This document shows positions 30,462 through 39,210 of a DNA stretch of 64,000 bases, one piece after another (the stretch's first letter is position 1; every line of letters begins with the position of its first letter). The DNA comes from Shinella lacus. GTDB taxonomy: Bacteria; Pseudomonadota; Alphaproteobacteria; Rhizobiales; Rhizobiaceae. The notes under the pieces were generated by a model that saw nothing but the letters and a program-made list of their open reading frames with translations, was not told the origin of the DNA and made no database searches. Location of the stretch: contig NZ_WHSB02000005.1 of NCBI RefSeq assembly GCF_010994755.1, forward strand, positions 219,281 through 283,280, given 5' to 3'. A program made the translations under genes and the position numbers.

Positions 30462-31525
30462 GCGCTGATCCATCGGCTGAAAAGGGAGGTGGAGAGCGCG
30501 CGGCCGGTGTCCTTGCCGTCGATGCCGCTCTCGCGGATGACGAGTTCGCCGGATTCCACCGTGCCGCCGGCGCCGCGCATCGTCTCGCGCATCAGCTCGT
30601 GGATGGAATAGAAACTCGCGCGGATCGAATAGGCGGTCAGGACGAGACCGATCGCCTTGGGCGACAGGATTTCGCGGCAGACATCGAGCATCAGCGGCAG
30701 GTGGTCGAAGAGATGCCAGACCTCGCCGTTCGGGCCGCGGCCGAATTTCGGCGGATCCGTCAGGATGATGTCGTATTTGCTGCCGCGGCGTTCCTCGCGC
30801 TGGATGAACTTCATCGCGTCTTCGCAGATCCAGCGGATCGGCAGCTTTTCCATGCGCCCGAGCGCCTGGTTTTCACGGCCCCAGCCGATCGCCTTCTTCG
30901 ACGCATCGACATGGGTGACTTCCGCACCCGCGGCGGCGGCAATCAGCGAGGCGACGCCGGTATAGCCGAACAGGTTCAGCACCTTGACCGGGCGACCGGC
31001 CGTCTCGACCTTCTCCCTCATCCAGCTCCAGTGGGCGAGCTGTTCCGGAAAGACGCCGACATGGCGGAAGGCGGTGAAGCGGCCGTGGAAATCGACATCG
31101 AGCAGCTTCATCGGCCAGGTCTCGCCGAGCGCTGCCTTGGGGAACCTCCAGCGACCCATGCCGTCCTCTTCCGTATCGCCGGTGAAGAGGGCGTCGGCCT
31201 TGTCCCACACGCTGTCGGGGAGGCTGCGCTGCCAGAGCGCCTGCGCTTCCGGGCGCACGATGCGGTAGGGGCCGTATTGTTCGAGCTTCTCGCCGGCACC
31301 GCTGTCGATCAGGCGGTACTGGTCGGAGCCCGCGGTCTCCAGGATGACGGGCAGGCGCTCGGCCGGCTTCTCGCCCTCGCGGCGCATCAGCGGGCGGGCG
31401 GGCGCTTCCGGTGCCGGGCGCGGCTCCTTCTTCGGGGCCGGAGCCTTCACGGCCGGAGCCCTTTGCGCCTGCGCCTTAACGGGCGCGGCGGAGCCGATCT
31501 TCGGCCGGCGGTGTCTGTCCTTCAC
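30458..31525 (-). CDS. Class I SAM-dependent methyltransferase, RlmI/RlmK-like
   Basis: Probable rRNA cytosine-C5 methyltransferase. It has a Pro/Ala/Lys-rich N-terminal stretch, then a Rossmann SAM fold: VKVLNLFGYTGVASLIAAAAGAEV in parts (motif I, around LFGYTG), VDASKKAI, CEDAMKFI and the catalytic DPPKFGRG. It lacks the CxxxC-type second cysteine of RsmB enzymes. The start is uncertain: GTG at 31525 keeps the basic N-terminus, while a GTG at 31603 would add 26 poorly conserved-looking residues. It begins a coupled set with the TrmH-type gene and lspA, and is divergent from the CoxG gene. Confidence 0.78.
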   Translation of the reverse strand: MKDRHRRPKIGSAAPVKAQAQRAPAVKAPAPKKEPRPAPEAPARPLMRREGEKPAERLPVILETAGSDQYRLIDSGAGEKLEQYGPYRIVRPEAQALWQRSLPDSVWDKADALFTGDTEEDGMGRWRFPKAALGETWPMKLLDVDFHGRFTAFRHVGVFPEQLAHWSWMREKVETAGRPVKVLNLFGYTGVASLIAAAAGAEVTHVDASKKAIGWGRENQALGRMEKLPIRWICEDAMKFIQREERRGSKYDIILTDPPKFGRGPNGEVWHLFDHLPLMLDVCREILSPKAIGLVLTAYSIRASFYSIHELMRETMRGAGGTVESGELVIRESGIDGKDTGRALSTSLFSRWISA

Positions 31526-31660
31526 GATGGATCGTCCGTCGTCGGTTGAATACTTGCCGGCAGCGCCGGAAAACGAGCGGTCCCCATACCATCCCTCCCC
31601 CACTTGGCAAAGCGCTTTCCGATCTGCGATAAGTTGGAACTATTCCAGGGAGGATCGATC

Positions 31661-32110
31661 ATGGACATGTCCGGCGAAGAACGCATTGCGGCCCCGCGCG
31701 ACGCCGTCTGGGCGGCGCTGAACGATCCGGAAATCCTGAAGGCCTGCATTCCGGGCTGTCAGTCGCTCACCATGAAATCGCCGACCGAGCTGGAAGCGAC
31801 CGTCAAGATCAAGATCGGCCCGGTCTCGGCAACCTTCAGCGGCGAAGTGACGCTTTCCAACCTCAACCCGCCGATGGGCTATACGATCTCCGGCGAGGGC
31901 AAGGGCGGCATTGCGGGTTTTGCCAAGGGCGGCGCCGACGTGCGGCTCATCGAAGACGGCGACGGCACGATCCTCGCCTATGACGTCAAGGCGCAGATCG
32001 GCGGCAAGCTGGCCCAGCTCGGCTCGCGGCTCATCGATTCGACGTCGAAGAAGCTTGCGACGCAGTTCTTCGCCGATCTCGGCGAGAAGCTGAACGGCGC
32101 CGCAGCCTAA
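31661..32110 (+). CDS. CoxG/SRPBCC-family protein
   Basis: Small soluble protein of 149 aa with the START/SRPBCC lipid-binding fold of the carbon monoxide dehydrogenase subunit G family (MSGEERIAAPRDAVWAAL, then LKACIPGCQS and AGFAKGGADVRL). No CO-dehydrogenase genes are near, so it is one of the many stand-alone paralogues whose ligand is unknown. The ATG at 31661 has GGGAGG upstream. It converges on the LapA-domain gene with a gap of 3 bp. Confidence 0.85.
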   Translation: MDMSGEERIAAPRDAVWAALNDPEILKACIPGCQSLTMKSPTELEATVKIKIGPVSATFSGEVTLSNLNPPMGYTISGEGKGGIAGFAKGGADVRLIEDGDGTILAYDVKAQIGGKLAQLGSRLIDSTSKKLATQFFADLGEKLNGAAA

Positions 32111-32113
32111 GAG

Positions 32114-32446
32114 TTATTTCCCGGAAACCGGCACCACGGCCTGTGCGGCGATCGCCTTGTGCTTTTCCGCCTCGCTGTGCCACTTCACGGCTTCGCTCGC
32201 CTCGATGCGGGCGCGCTTGCGGTATTTGCCCTGGGTGAACCAGGTGGCGAACGAGCCGATCACCAGGCCCAGGATCACCGCGAGGAAGAGGTAGACGAAG
32301 AACGGCGCGGTGACGGAGAGCACGCTGTCCTCGGGCCGGAACGGATTGAGCGCCAGCGTCACCGCTTGCCGGTTCGCCACCGACAGCACGATCAGCACGA
32401 TGGCGATCGGGATGAGGACGAGGATGTTGACTACTCTCTTGATCAT
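32114..32446 (-). CDS. LapA-domain (DUF1049) inner-membrane protein
   Basis: A 110-aa protein with two hydrophobic helices (about residues 6-25 and 46-70) and a charged cytoplasmic tail, matching the lipopolysaccharide assembly protein A domain. In E. coli LapA works with LapB to control LpxC turnover; LapB is not present here, so the role is only inferred. It lies downstream of ihfB on the same strand, with a degraded RIME-type repeat in the 103-bp gap. Confidence 0.85.
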   Translation of the reverse strand: MIKRVVNILVLIPIAIVLIVLSVANRQAVTLALNPFRPEDSVLSVTAPFFVYLFLAVILGLVIGSFATWFTQGKYRKRARIEASEAVKWHSEAEKHKAIAAQAVVPVSGK

Positions 32447-32490
32447 GGCATCACCTGCTTTGGCGCGCGGCGCCGATCAGGCGCCTGCGC

Positions 32491-32552
32491 TTTAGAGTGT
32501 TTCCGCAATTCCTGAGGCAAAATCGCGGCACTCTTTTGCTGGACTTGCTTTA
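32491..32552 (-). repeat. Degraded RIME-type palindrome directly at the ihfB stop codon
   Basis: Reading the minus strand from the ihfB TAA (32552-32550): AGCAAGTCC, AGCAAAAG, GTGCCGCG, ATTTTGC, GGAATTGC, then GAAACACTCTAAA. This follows the order of the full repeat at 44212-44317, including a remnant of its second palindrome. Stem pairing is imperfect, so this copy is decayed. Confidence 0.6.
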
Positions 32553-32849
32553 ATCGTCCTGGTCGGCTTGGCCGGGATTAAGACGCTCGCGCAGCTCCTT
32601 GCCGGTCTTGAAGAAGGGAACCCACTTCTCCTCGACGAAGACCGCGTCGCCCGTGCGCGGGTTGCGCCCCGAACGCGAGGGGCGGTTCTTGACGGAGAAG
32701 GCGCCGAAGCCGCGCAGCTCCACCCGGTTTCCGCCGGCCAGCGCATCGGTGATCTCATCGAGCACCGCGTTGACGATGTTCTCGACATCACGGTGGTAGA
32801 GGTGGGGATTGCGCGCGGCGACAATCTGAACCAATTCCGACTTGATCAC
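32550..32849 (-). CDS. ihfB: Integration host factor subunit beta
   Basis: DNA-bending protein of 99 aa that pairs with IhfA. It has the HU/IHF fold, with [20 protein letters not shown] and the DNA-contacting arm [12 protein letters not shown]. The start is GTG at 32849 with a GGGGG ribosome site five bases before. It lies 27 bp after sppA on the same strand. Its TAA stop is directly continuous with a RIME-type palindrome. Confidence 0.97.
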   Translation of the reverse strand: MIKSELVQIVAARNPHLYHRDVENIVNAVLDEITDALAGGNRVELRGFGAFSVKNRPSRSGRNPRTGDAVFVEEKWVPFFKTGKELRERLNPGQADQDD

Positions 32850-32876
32850 TGTGTCCCCCTCAAAAATTCTTGTTTT

Positions 32877-33827
32877 TCAATCACGATCAACCTGCCAAAC
32901 CGAAACAAGACCGTCAAGAAACAACTTTTCGCCGGTCAGCTTTTCGATCGTCGGTTGAAGATCGAGCGGCAGGCCGAAGACGGAACGTGCAAAATCGCGG
33001 GCACTGCTGCCGATCCACGAAATCCCCGAGCGCTTCACCGCCTCGTAGTCGACGAAGGGCAGATCGGCGGGCACCTTGCGCTCGTCGAGATAGGCGCGAA
33101 TCTCCTCCGGACCGCCGAGCTTGTCGACGAGTTTGGCGGCCAGCGCCTGCCGGCCGGTGAAGATGCTGCCGTCGGCAAGGCGCAGCACGTCGGCGCGCGG
33201 CAGCTTGCGGCGCTCGACGACGAGGTCGACGAACCAGTCGTAGCTGTCCATCACCATGGCGCGGATCATCGTCTTCGCCTCTTCGCTGGCCGGGTGGAAC
33301 GGCGAGGGCTCGGCCTTCAGCGGCGCGGATTTGATTTCCTCCAGCGAGACGCCGATCTTGTCCATCAGCTCCTTCATCTGCGGATACTGGAAGAGCACAC
33401 CGATCGAGCCGGTGATCGAACTTTCGCCGGCTATGATCGTGTCGCCGGCGGTCGCGATCATATAGCCGGCCGAGGCGGCAAGCGTGCGCACGTCCGAGAC
33501 GACCGGCTTCTTTTCCGCCACCTTGCGCAGCGCCTTGAAGATGACCTCGCCGCCATAAGTGGTGCCGCCCGGCGACGAGATCGTCACGACGAGCGCCTTG
33601 GCCCGGTCGTTGCGGGCGATGCGGTCGAGGCGCTCCAGCAGCTCGGCATCGTCCTGGATGATGCCGGAAATGCTGACCCGCGCGATATGGTCGCGTGCGC
33701 CGCTGCCCGGCCAGCGCCAGGCGGCGGCCGCAAGGATGACGGCAAGCGCGATCAGAACGGCGACGACCCGCCAGAAGGTGAGCTTGCGGCGCAGTTGCCG
33801 GCGGTCGGCGATGGCGGAGTGATCCAT
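32877..33827 (-). CDS. sppA: Signal peptide peptidase SppA, short form
   Basis: Membrane-anchored serine protease that degrades cleaved signal peptides. The 316-aa protein has one N-terminal transmembrane helix (about residues 18-38) and an ClpP-like domain with the catalytic Ser in ESSITGSIGVLFQYP (about residue 143) and the Lys in SAPLKAEPSPF (about residue 195). This is the single-domain, 36-kDa type, not the double-length E. coli 67-kDa protein. It heads an sppA-ihfB-lapA group. Confidence 0.93.
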   Translation of the reverse strand: MDHSAIADRRQLRRKLTFWRVVAVLIALAVILAAAAWRWPGSGARDHIARVSISGIIQDDAELLERLDRIARNDRAKALVVTISSPGGTTYGGEVIFKALRKVAEKKPVVSDVRTLAASAGYMIATAGDTIIAGESSITGSIGVLFQYPQMKELMDKIGVSLEEIKSAPLKAEPSPFHPASEEAKTMIRAMVMDSYDWFVDLVVERRKLPRADVLRLADGSIFTGRQALAAKLVDKLGGPEEIRAYLDERKVPADLPFVDYEAVKRSGISWIGSSARDFARSVFGLPLDLQPTIEKLTGEKLFLDGLVSVWQVDRD

Positions 33828-34037
33828 TCCCTGTCCTCGATGCTGGCGCCCCTAGACTTTCAGGTGGCTTGCCGAAGGCCCTATCGATATGGCATTCCAG
33901 AAGCAAATGGCAATTCGTCGCTGAACTTTCTTGGGCAGACATTGTTTGTTCAGGAATAATCGCCATATGGGGCCCGTTATCCGAGGGTCCCTCGTTTCGC
34001 AGCGAAGGCCATATCGGCAAGATATTTAGCAGGTACA

Positions 34038-34706
34038 ATGCTGGACACCGTGGCAGAAGCACCGATGGGTGCACAGGGCACAGGCGTATCCGCCGCGGCT
34101 TATCGCCTCGCGACGCGGCACTCCGCCCGTGTGCGCTTTCTGAAAGTCGCGCTGCCGGTCGCCGCCATCATCGTCGCCGTTGTCTTCGTCATCGTCTCGA
34201 TCGTGCGCACTTATCTGCCCACCGAATTGCAGGTCGAAAGCGCCTCCATCGAAGACGGCAAGATCGTGATGCGCAATCCGGCAATCTCCGGGCGCAACAA
34301 TGACGGCATCAGCTATTCGATGAAGGCCGAGCGGGCGCTGCAGGATATGAAGCAGCCGGACGTGCTGACATTGGAAAACATCAAGGCCAAGGTGCCGGTC
34401 AACGAGAGCACGATTGCCGAGGTCGTGGCCGCCACCGGCGTCTACGATCGGGGCAAGAACCTGCTCGATATGATCGCCCCCTTCACCATCAGCCTCAACA
34501 CCGGCCTCGAAGCCGCCTTCCGCTCCGCCCATCTCGATATAGACGGCGGCAACATGTCGACGCAGGAGCCGGTTTCCATCCGCTCGCGCGAAGCATCCAT
34601 TGTTGCGCAGTCGCTGAGAATGACGGATAAAGGCCGGATCGTCGTCTTCGAGGGCAAGGTCGTCGTCGACGTCGATCCTGCCGCCATCCGCAACCGAGAA
34701 AAGTAA
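34038..34706 (+). CDS. lptC: LPS export protein LptC
   Basis: Bitopic inner-membrane protein of 222 aa that passes lipopolysaccharide from LptB2FG to LptA. One transmembrane helix (about residues 37-58, VALPVAAIIVAVVFVIVSIV) is followed by a periplasmic beta-jellyroll domain. A GRNNDGISYSMKAERALQD segment and a VDVDPAAIR end are visible. The ATG at 34038 follows AGCAGG. It is followed 7 bp later by lptA and then lptB, the standard transport operon. Confidence 0.9.
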   Translation: MLDTVAEAPMGAQGTGVSAAAYRLATRHSARVRFLKVALPVAAIIVAVVFVIVSIVRTYLPTELQVESASIEDGKIVMRNPAISGRNNDGISYSMKAERALQDMKQPDVLTLENIKAKVPVNESTIAEVVAATGVYDRGKNLLDMIAPFTISLNTGLEAAFRSAHLDIDGGNMSTQEPVSIRSREASIVAQSLRMTDKGRIVVFEGKVVVDVDPAAIRNREK

Positions 34707-34713
34707 GAGCGCC

Positions 34714-35277
34714 ATGTTCGCCACTCTCTCCGCCCCGCTCCGGGCCGCCAGCATCTTCGTTCTTGCCACAGGCCTCACGCTGATCTCGGTTCCCGCGGGC
34801 GCCCAGCAGACGTCGAGCCGCATGAAGGGCATGCAGCTATCGAACGACCAGCCGATCCAGATCCAGAGCGACAAGCTTGAGATCCGCGACCAGGAGAACA
34901 AGGCCGAATTTTCCGGCAACGTGAAGGTCGTGCAGGGCACGACGACACTCCAGGCGGGCAAGATGATCGTTTACTACGCAGCCGGCGGACAGGGTTCCGT
35001 GGCGAGCGGCGATGCGGATATCGAGAAGATCGACGTTTCGGAAAAGGTCTATCTCAAGTCCGGCACGCAGGAAGCGACCGCCGATACCGGCACGTTCAAC
35101 CTCGTCAACGAGACCCTGCTGCTGAAGGGCGAGAAGGTCGTGCTGTCGGAAGGCAAGAACGTCTTCGTTGGCTGCCAGTTGCTCGTCACCATGCGTACCG
35201 GCGAGGCCAAGCTCGATGCCTGCGGCGGCCGCGTCATGATCCAGCTCGACCCGAAGTCGCGCAAGACCACGAATTGA
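34714..35277 (+). CDS. lptA: LPS transport periplasmic protein LptA
   Basis: Periplasmic bridge for lipopolysaccharide between LptC and LptD. The 187-aa protein has a cleavable signal peptide (about residues 1-30, ending PAGAQQ) and an OstA-type jellyroll: PIQIQSDKLEIRDQENKAEF, then GNVKVVQGTTTLQAGKM and GTFNLVNETLLLKGEKV. A C-terminal pair of cysteines (VGCQLL and DACGGR) may form a disulfide. It lies between lptC and lptB. Confidence 0.93.
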   Translation: MFATLSAPLRAASIFVLATGLTLISVPAGAQQTSSRMKGMQLSNDQPIQIQSDKLEIRDQENKAEFSGNVKVVQGTTTLQAGKMIVYYAAGGQGSVASGDADIEKIDVSEKVYLKSGTQEATADTGTFNLVNETLLLKGEKVVLSEGKNVFVGCQLLVTMRTGEAKLDACGGRVMIQLDPKSRKTTN

Positions 35278-35291
35278 GATAGCGTTCCCAG

Positions 35292-36101
35292 GTGTCTTCC
35301 TCTTTGCTCACCCGCCTGACGCGCCGTCCCAAGAAGGCTGCGCAGGAGCCCCAGCGTACCGCCGATCTTTCGCGCTACGAAGGGACCCTCATTGCCCGCG
35401 GGTTGACCAAGACCTATCGCGACCGGCGCGTCGTCAACGGCGTGTCGCTCGTCGTGCGCCGCGGCGAGGCCGTCGGCCTGCTCGGCCCGAACGGTGCGGG
35501 CAAGACGACCTGTTTCTACATGATCACCGGCCTCGTGCCTGTCGACGAAGGCTCGATCGAGATCAACGGCAACGACGTCACGACCATGCCGATGTATCGC
35601 CGCGCCCGCCTCGGCGTCGGCTACCTGCCGCAGGAAGCCTCGATCTTTCGTGGGCTAACGGTCGAGGAGAACATCCGCGCCGTGCTCGAAGTGCACGACA
35701 AGGACAAGGCGCAGCGCGAGAAGAAACTCGACAGCCTGCTTGCCGAATTCTCGATCTCGCATCTGAGAAAAGCGCCGGCCATCTCGCTGTCCGGCGGTGA
35801 ACGCCGCCGCCTCGAAATTGCCCGCGCGCTCGCCACGGACCCGACCTTCATGCTGCTCGACGAACCCTTTGCCGGTGTCGATCCCATCTCGGTCGCCGAC
35901 ATCCAGGCGCTGGTGCGCCATCTCACCTCGCGCGGCATCGGCGTTCTCATCACCGACCACAATGTGCGCGAGACGCTCGGCCTCATCGACCGGGCCTATA
36001 TCATCCATGCCGGCGAAGTGCTGACGCATGGCCGGGCGAACGATATCGTCGCCAATCCGGATGTGCGCCGCCTCTATCTCGGCGACAATTTCAGCCTCTG
36101 A
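35292..36101 (+). CDS. lptB: LPS export ABC transporter ATP-binding protein LptB
   Basis: Cytoplasmic ATPase of the LptB2FG exporter. The 269-aa protein has Walker [15 protein letters not shown]-loop YLPQEAS, signature [15 protein letters not shown] and Walker [15 protein letters not shown]. The N-terminal about 35 residues are a basic extension not found in E. coli LptB. The start codon is GTG at 35292 with a weak ribosome site, 14 bp after lptA, so coupling within the operon is likely. rpoN follows after 109 bp. Confidence 0.96.
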   Translation: MSSSLLTRLTRRPKKAAQEPQRTADLSRYEGTLIARGLTKTYRDRRVVNGVSLVVRRGEAVGLLGPNGAGKTTCFYMITGLVPVDEGSIEINGNDVTTMPMYRRARLGVGYLPQEASIFRGLTVEENIRAVLEVHDKDKAQREKKLDSLLAEFSISHLRKAPAISLSGGERRRLEIARALATDPTFMLLDEPFAGVDPISVADIQALVRHLTSRGIGVLITDHNVRETLGLIDRAYIIHAGEVLTHGRANDIVANPDVRRLYLGDNFSL

Positions 36102-36210
36102 CGCATAAAGCGCGGCTGGCGCTTGACCAAACTCCTCAAAAAAGCAATTTTTGGGCCAGTTGGAATTTGCACCCGTCCTGGACGGGTTTCCCGGGGAGTA
36201 GAGCGTCCGC

Positions 36211-37770
36211 ATGGCACTCGCAGCCAGCCTTTTCCTGCGCCAAAGCCAGTCGCTGGTGATGACACCGCAGCTGATGCAGTCGATCCAGCTGTTGCAGATG
36301 ACGCATCTGGAGCTGAACCAGTTCATCGAGCAGGAGTTGGAGAAAAATCCGCTGCTCGAAGTGGTTTCCGGCGACGAGGGCGCGCGCGACGACGAGCGCG
36401 GCGCCGATGCCTATTCCTTGCCCAACGAGGACCGCACGCGTGCCGAAGATGTGGGCGGCGAGGAGGGCTTTCAGCCCGACCTCTACGATTCCGCCACGGC
36501 GAGTGCGGGAAGCGCGTCCGACACGAGCGACGCCGGCCTCGACAACATGTTTCCCGACGATGCCGGGCCACGCGCGGCGGATGCGCCGGAACTCCTCGGC
36601 CAGTGGAAATCCATGCCCGGCAGCGAGGGCGGCGAAGGTTATGACCTCGACGATTTCGTGGCGGGCCGCGAGACGCTGCGCGACGTTCTTGGCGCGCAGA
36701 TCCCCTTCCTGCTTGCCGATCCGATCGATCGGCTGGTCGCCCAGCATCTCGTCGACCAGCTCGACGAAGCCGGCTATCTGCAAGGCAGCACCGCCGAGAC
36801 GGCGCTCAGGCTCGGCAAGCCCGTCGCCGAGGTCGACCGGGTGCTCTACAGGCTCCAGGAGCTCGATCCGCCCGGCGTCTTCGCCCGCTCGCTCAGCGAA
36901 TGCCTCGCCATCCAGCTGCGCGCGCGCGACCGGTTCGATCCGGCCATGGCGACGCTGATCGACAATCTCGAACTTCTCGCCCGGCGCGACTTCGCGACGC
37001 TGAAGAAGCTGTGCGGCGTCAACGAGGAAGACCTGCTCGACATGCTGGCGGAGATCCGCAAGCTCGACCCGAAGCCCGGCACGCGCTACGAGACGAGCGC
37101 CTCGGAGGCCGTGGTGCCGGATATCGTCGTGCGCGCAGCACCTGACGGCACCTGGCATGTCGAACTCAACGCCGACACCCTGCCACGCGTGCTCGTCAAC
37201 CGGGAATATTACGCCGCCGTCTCGAGCCGCACGAGCCGCGACAGCGAGGACCAGGGTTTCCTCAACGAATGCCTGCAGACCGCCAACTGGCTGACGCGCA
37301 GCCTCGACCAGCGCGCCCGCACCATCATGAAGGTGGCGACCGAGATCGTGCGCCAGCAGGATGCCTTCCTGATGCACGGCGTCGACCACCTGCGGCCGTT
37401 GAACCTGAAGACGATCGCTGAAGCCATCAAGATGCACGAATCGACGGTGAGCCGCGTCACCTCCAACAAGTTCATGCTGACGCCGCGCGGCCTGTTCGAG
37501 CTCAAATATTTCTTCACCGTGTCGATCGGCTCGGCCGAGGGCGGCGATTCGCATTCGGCCGAGAGCGTGCGCCACCGCATCCGCACGATGATCGCCCAGG
37601 AGCAGCCGGATGCCGTGCTGTCGGACGACGACATCGTCGACGTGCTGCGCAAGGGCGGCGTCGATCTTGCCCGCCGCACGGTCGCGAAATATCGCGAGGC
37701 GATGAACATCCCCTCCTCCGTGCAGCGCCGGCGCGAAAAACGGGCGCATGCGAAAGCGGCCGCGTCCTGA
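36211..37770 (+). CDS. rpoN: RNA polymerase sigma-54 factor
   Basis: Alternative sigma factor recognising -24/-12 promoters, needed for nitrogen assimilation and fixation genes and for dicarboxylate transport in rhizobia. The 519-aa protein has region I rich in Gln and Leu (FLRQSQSLVMTPQLMQSIQLL), an acidic region II (about residues 50-130), the HTH (about 390-420, KTIAEAIKMHESTVSRVTSNK) and the diagnostic RpoN box ARRTVAKYRE near residue 489. The start at 36211 has GGGGAG upstream. The lptB-rpoN-hpf-ptsN order is conserved. Confidence 0.98.
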   Translation: MALAASLFLRQSQSLVMTPQLMQSIQLLQMTHLELNQFIEQELEKNPLLEVVSGDEGARDDERGADAYSLPNEDRTRAEDVGGEEGFQPDLYDSATASAGSASDTSDAGLDNMFPDDAGPRAADAPELLGQWKSMPGSEGGEGYDLDDFVAGRETLRDVLGAQIPFLLADPIDRLVAQHLVDQLDEAGYLQGSTAETALRLGKPVAEVDRVLYRLQELDPPGVFARSLSECLAIQLRARDRFDPAMATLIDNLELLARRDFATLKKLCGVNEEDLLDMLAEIRKLDPKPGTRYETSASEAVVPDIVVRAAPDGTWHVELNADTLPRVLVNREYYAAVSSRTSRDSEDQGFLNECLQTANWLTRSLDQRARTIMKVATEIVRQQDAFLMHGVDHLRPLNLKTIAEAIKMHESTVSRVTSNKFMLTPRGLFELKYFFTVSIGSAEGGDSHSAESVRHRIRTMIAQEQPDAVLSDDDIVDVLRKGGVDLARRTVAKYREAMNIPSSVQRRREKRAHAKAAAS

Positions 37771-38019
37771 AACAAAGCCGGGAGAACCGGCGTTTGAGGA
37801 CATGAGAAGTTAAGAATGCCTGAATCCGCCAATTGACTTCGCAGCTGGAACGGGCTAATGCGCGGCCCAATTCTGAAGAGAAGAAGGCCGGAATTCCAGA
37901 CATATCCCCACTTTTCTGCCGTATGCGAGGCAAATTGCATCGCCTGCGTGAAACGCTTGGAACGTGGGTAAGGTTGGAATAGACTGTTGCGCGCAAATCA
38001 CGAACGAGAGGAAACCTCC

Positions 38020-38595
38020 ATGAGTGTGCGTGTATCCGGTAAACATATGGAAATCGGCGAAACTTTCCGTCAACGCATTGAAGACCAGGTCGGAGAGGCC
38101 GTAACCAAATATTTCGACGGAGGATATTCGAGCCAGGTCACCGTAGAGAAAGCGGGATCGCGGTACAGCGCCGACTGCAAGATCCACCTTGATACGGGAA
38201 TGGCCTTGCAGGCGAATGGCGAAGCAAACGATCCCCTGGTGGCCTTCCAATCGGCTTCCGAACGGATCGAGAAACGCCTGCGCCGCTACAAGCGCAAACT
38301 CAAGGCACACCACAACGGCAATGGTCACGATGCCTTTGCAGAAGTGGCCTACACGGTGATGGATTCGGTCCCCGACGAAGAGGATGAACTTCCCGAGGAC
38401 TACGCGCCGACCATCGTCGCGGAAAGCACGAAGAAACTGAGGACAATGTCCGTCGCAAGCGCCGTCATGGCGCTCGACATGACCGACGAACCGGTTCTTC
38501 TCTTCCGCAGCGCCGGATCGGAGCAGCTCAATATCGTCTACCGACGCAACGACGGAAATATTGGCTGGATCGATGCAGCCAATATCAAAGGCTGA
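38020..38595 (+). CDS. hpf: Ribosome hibernation-promoting factor, long form
   Basis: Binds 30S subunits and drives formation of inactive 100S ribosomes in stationary phase. The 191-aa protein has an N-terminal S30AE domain (VRVSGKHMEIGETFRQRIED to IEKRLRRYKRKLKAH) and a C-terminal dimerisation domain (PVLLFRSAGSEQLNIVYRRN) joined by an acidic linker. This is the long form, common outside gammaproteobacteria. The ATG at 38020 has AGAGGAAA upstream. A strong terminator separates it from ptsN. Confidence 0.95.
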   Translation: MSVRVSGKHMEIGETFRQRIEDQVGEAVTKYFDGGYSSQVTVEKAGSRYSADCKIHLDTGMALQANGEANDPLVAFQSASERIEKRLRRYKRKLKAHHNGNGHDAFAEVAYTVMDSVPDEEDELPEDYAPTIVAESTKKLRTMSVASAVMALDMTDEPVLLFRSAGSEQLNIVYRRNDGNIGWIDAANIKG

Positions 38596-38605
38596 GTGAC
38601 GGGAG

Positions 38606-38637
38606 CGTGGTGCCGGAAAACGGCACCACGTTTCTTC
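38606..38637 (+). terminator. Intrinsic terminator between hpf and ptsN
   Basis: Perfect 10-bp stem CGTGGTGCCG / CGGCACCACG with a GAAAA loop (38606-38630), followed by TTTCTTC. It lies 11 bp after the hpf stop codon and 40 bp before the ptsN start. Confidence 0.85.
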
Positions 38638-38669
38638 AACCCCTTCACCCGCCTCACGAGGACAAAAGC

Positions 38670-39134
38670 ATGGCATTGGCAGGTTTGCTGCAGCAAAGTG
38701 CGATTATTCCGGCGATGAAGGCCAATTCCAAGAAGCAGCTGCTTCAGGAACTGGCGACAAAAGCGGCAAAGATCACCGGGATTCCGGAGCGCGAGATCTT
38801 CGACGTCATTCTTCAGCGCGAGCGACTGGGCTCCACCGGCGTGGGCAATGGCATCGCCATCCCGCACGGCAAGCTGAAGGAGCTTTCGCAGATCACCGGC
38901 CTCTTCGCGAGGCTCGAGACCCCTGTGGACTTCGAGGCGTTGGACGACCAGCCGGTCGACCTCGTCTTCCTGCTTCTGGCCCCGGAAGGTGCCGGTGCGG
39001 ACCATCTGAAGGCGCTGTCGCGCATCGCCCGCGTTCTGCGCGACCCGGCGATGGTGGCGAAGCTGCGCGCCTCCGACAGCGAGAGCGCCATCTACGCGTG
39101 CCTGAGCGAGGAACAGGCGTCGAACGCCGCCTGA
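38670..39134 (+). CDS. ptsN: Nitrogen-regulatory EIIA protein PtsN (EIIA-Ntr)
   Basis: Last phosphoryl acceptor of the nitrogen phosphotransferase system, which tunes potassium transport and nitrogen/carbon balance. The 154-aa EIIA fold has the phosphorylated histidine in GIAIPHGKLKE (about residue 66). The ATG at 38670 has GAGGA upstream. It lies downstream of rpoN and hpf as in most proteobacteria, but behind an intrinsic terminator. Confidence 0.95.
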   Translation: MALAGLLQQSAIIPAMKANSKKQLLQELATKAAKITGIPEREIFDVILQRERLGSTGVGNGIAIPHGKLKELSQITGLFARLETPVDFEALDDQPVDLVFLLLAPEGAGADHLKALSRIARVLRDPAMVAKLRASDSESAIYACLSEEQASNAA

Positions 39135-39155
39135 ACGATCGTCATCAATTCGCAT

Positions 39156-39196
39156 AAAAAAACCGGCGGTTTTGCGACCGCCGGTTTTTCTTTTTT
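39156..39196. terminator. Bidirectional terminator between ptsN and grpE
   Basis: Stem ACCGGCGGT (39162-39170) / ACCGCCGGT (39177-39185) with a 6-nt loop. On the plus strand TTTT-C-TTTTTT follows; on the minus strand a run of seven T follows. It serves both convergent genes. Confidence 0.93.
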
Positions 39197-39210
39197 CCGA
39201 AAAAGGAAGA

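Noticed and set aside
31604-31660. Nineteen extra N-terminal residues on the CoxG-like protein
   Set aside because: The ATG at 31661 has a clear GGGAGG site and begins the conserved domain; the upstream part overlaps the divergent promoter region.
36145-36180. Sigma-54 (-24/-12) promoter before rpoN
   Set aside because: GG and GC elements occur (TTGGGCC, TTGGAATTTGCA) but with 13-14 or 5 bases between them instead of 10.
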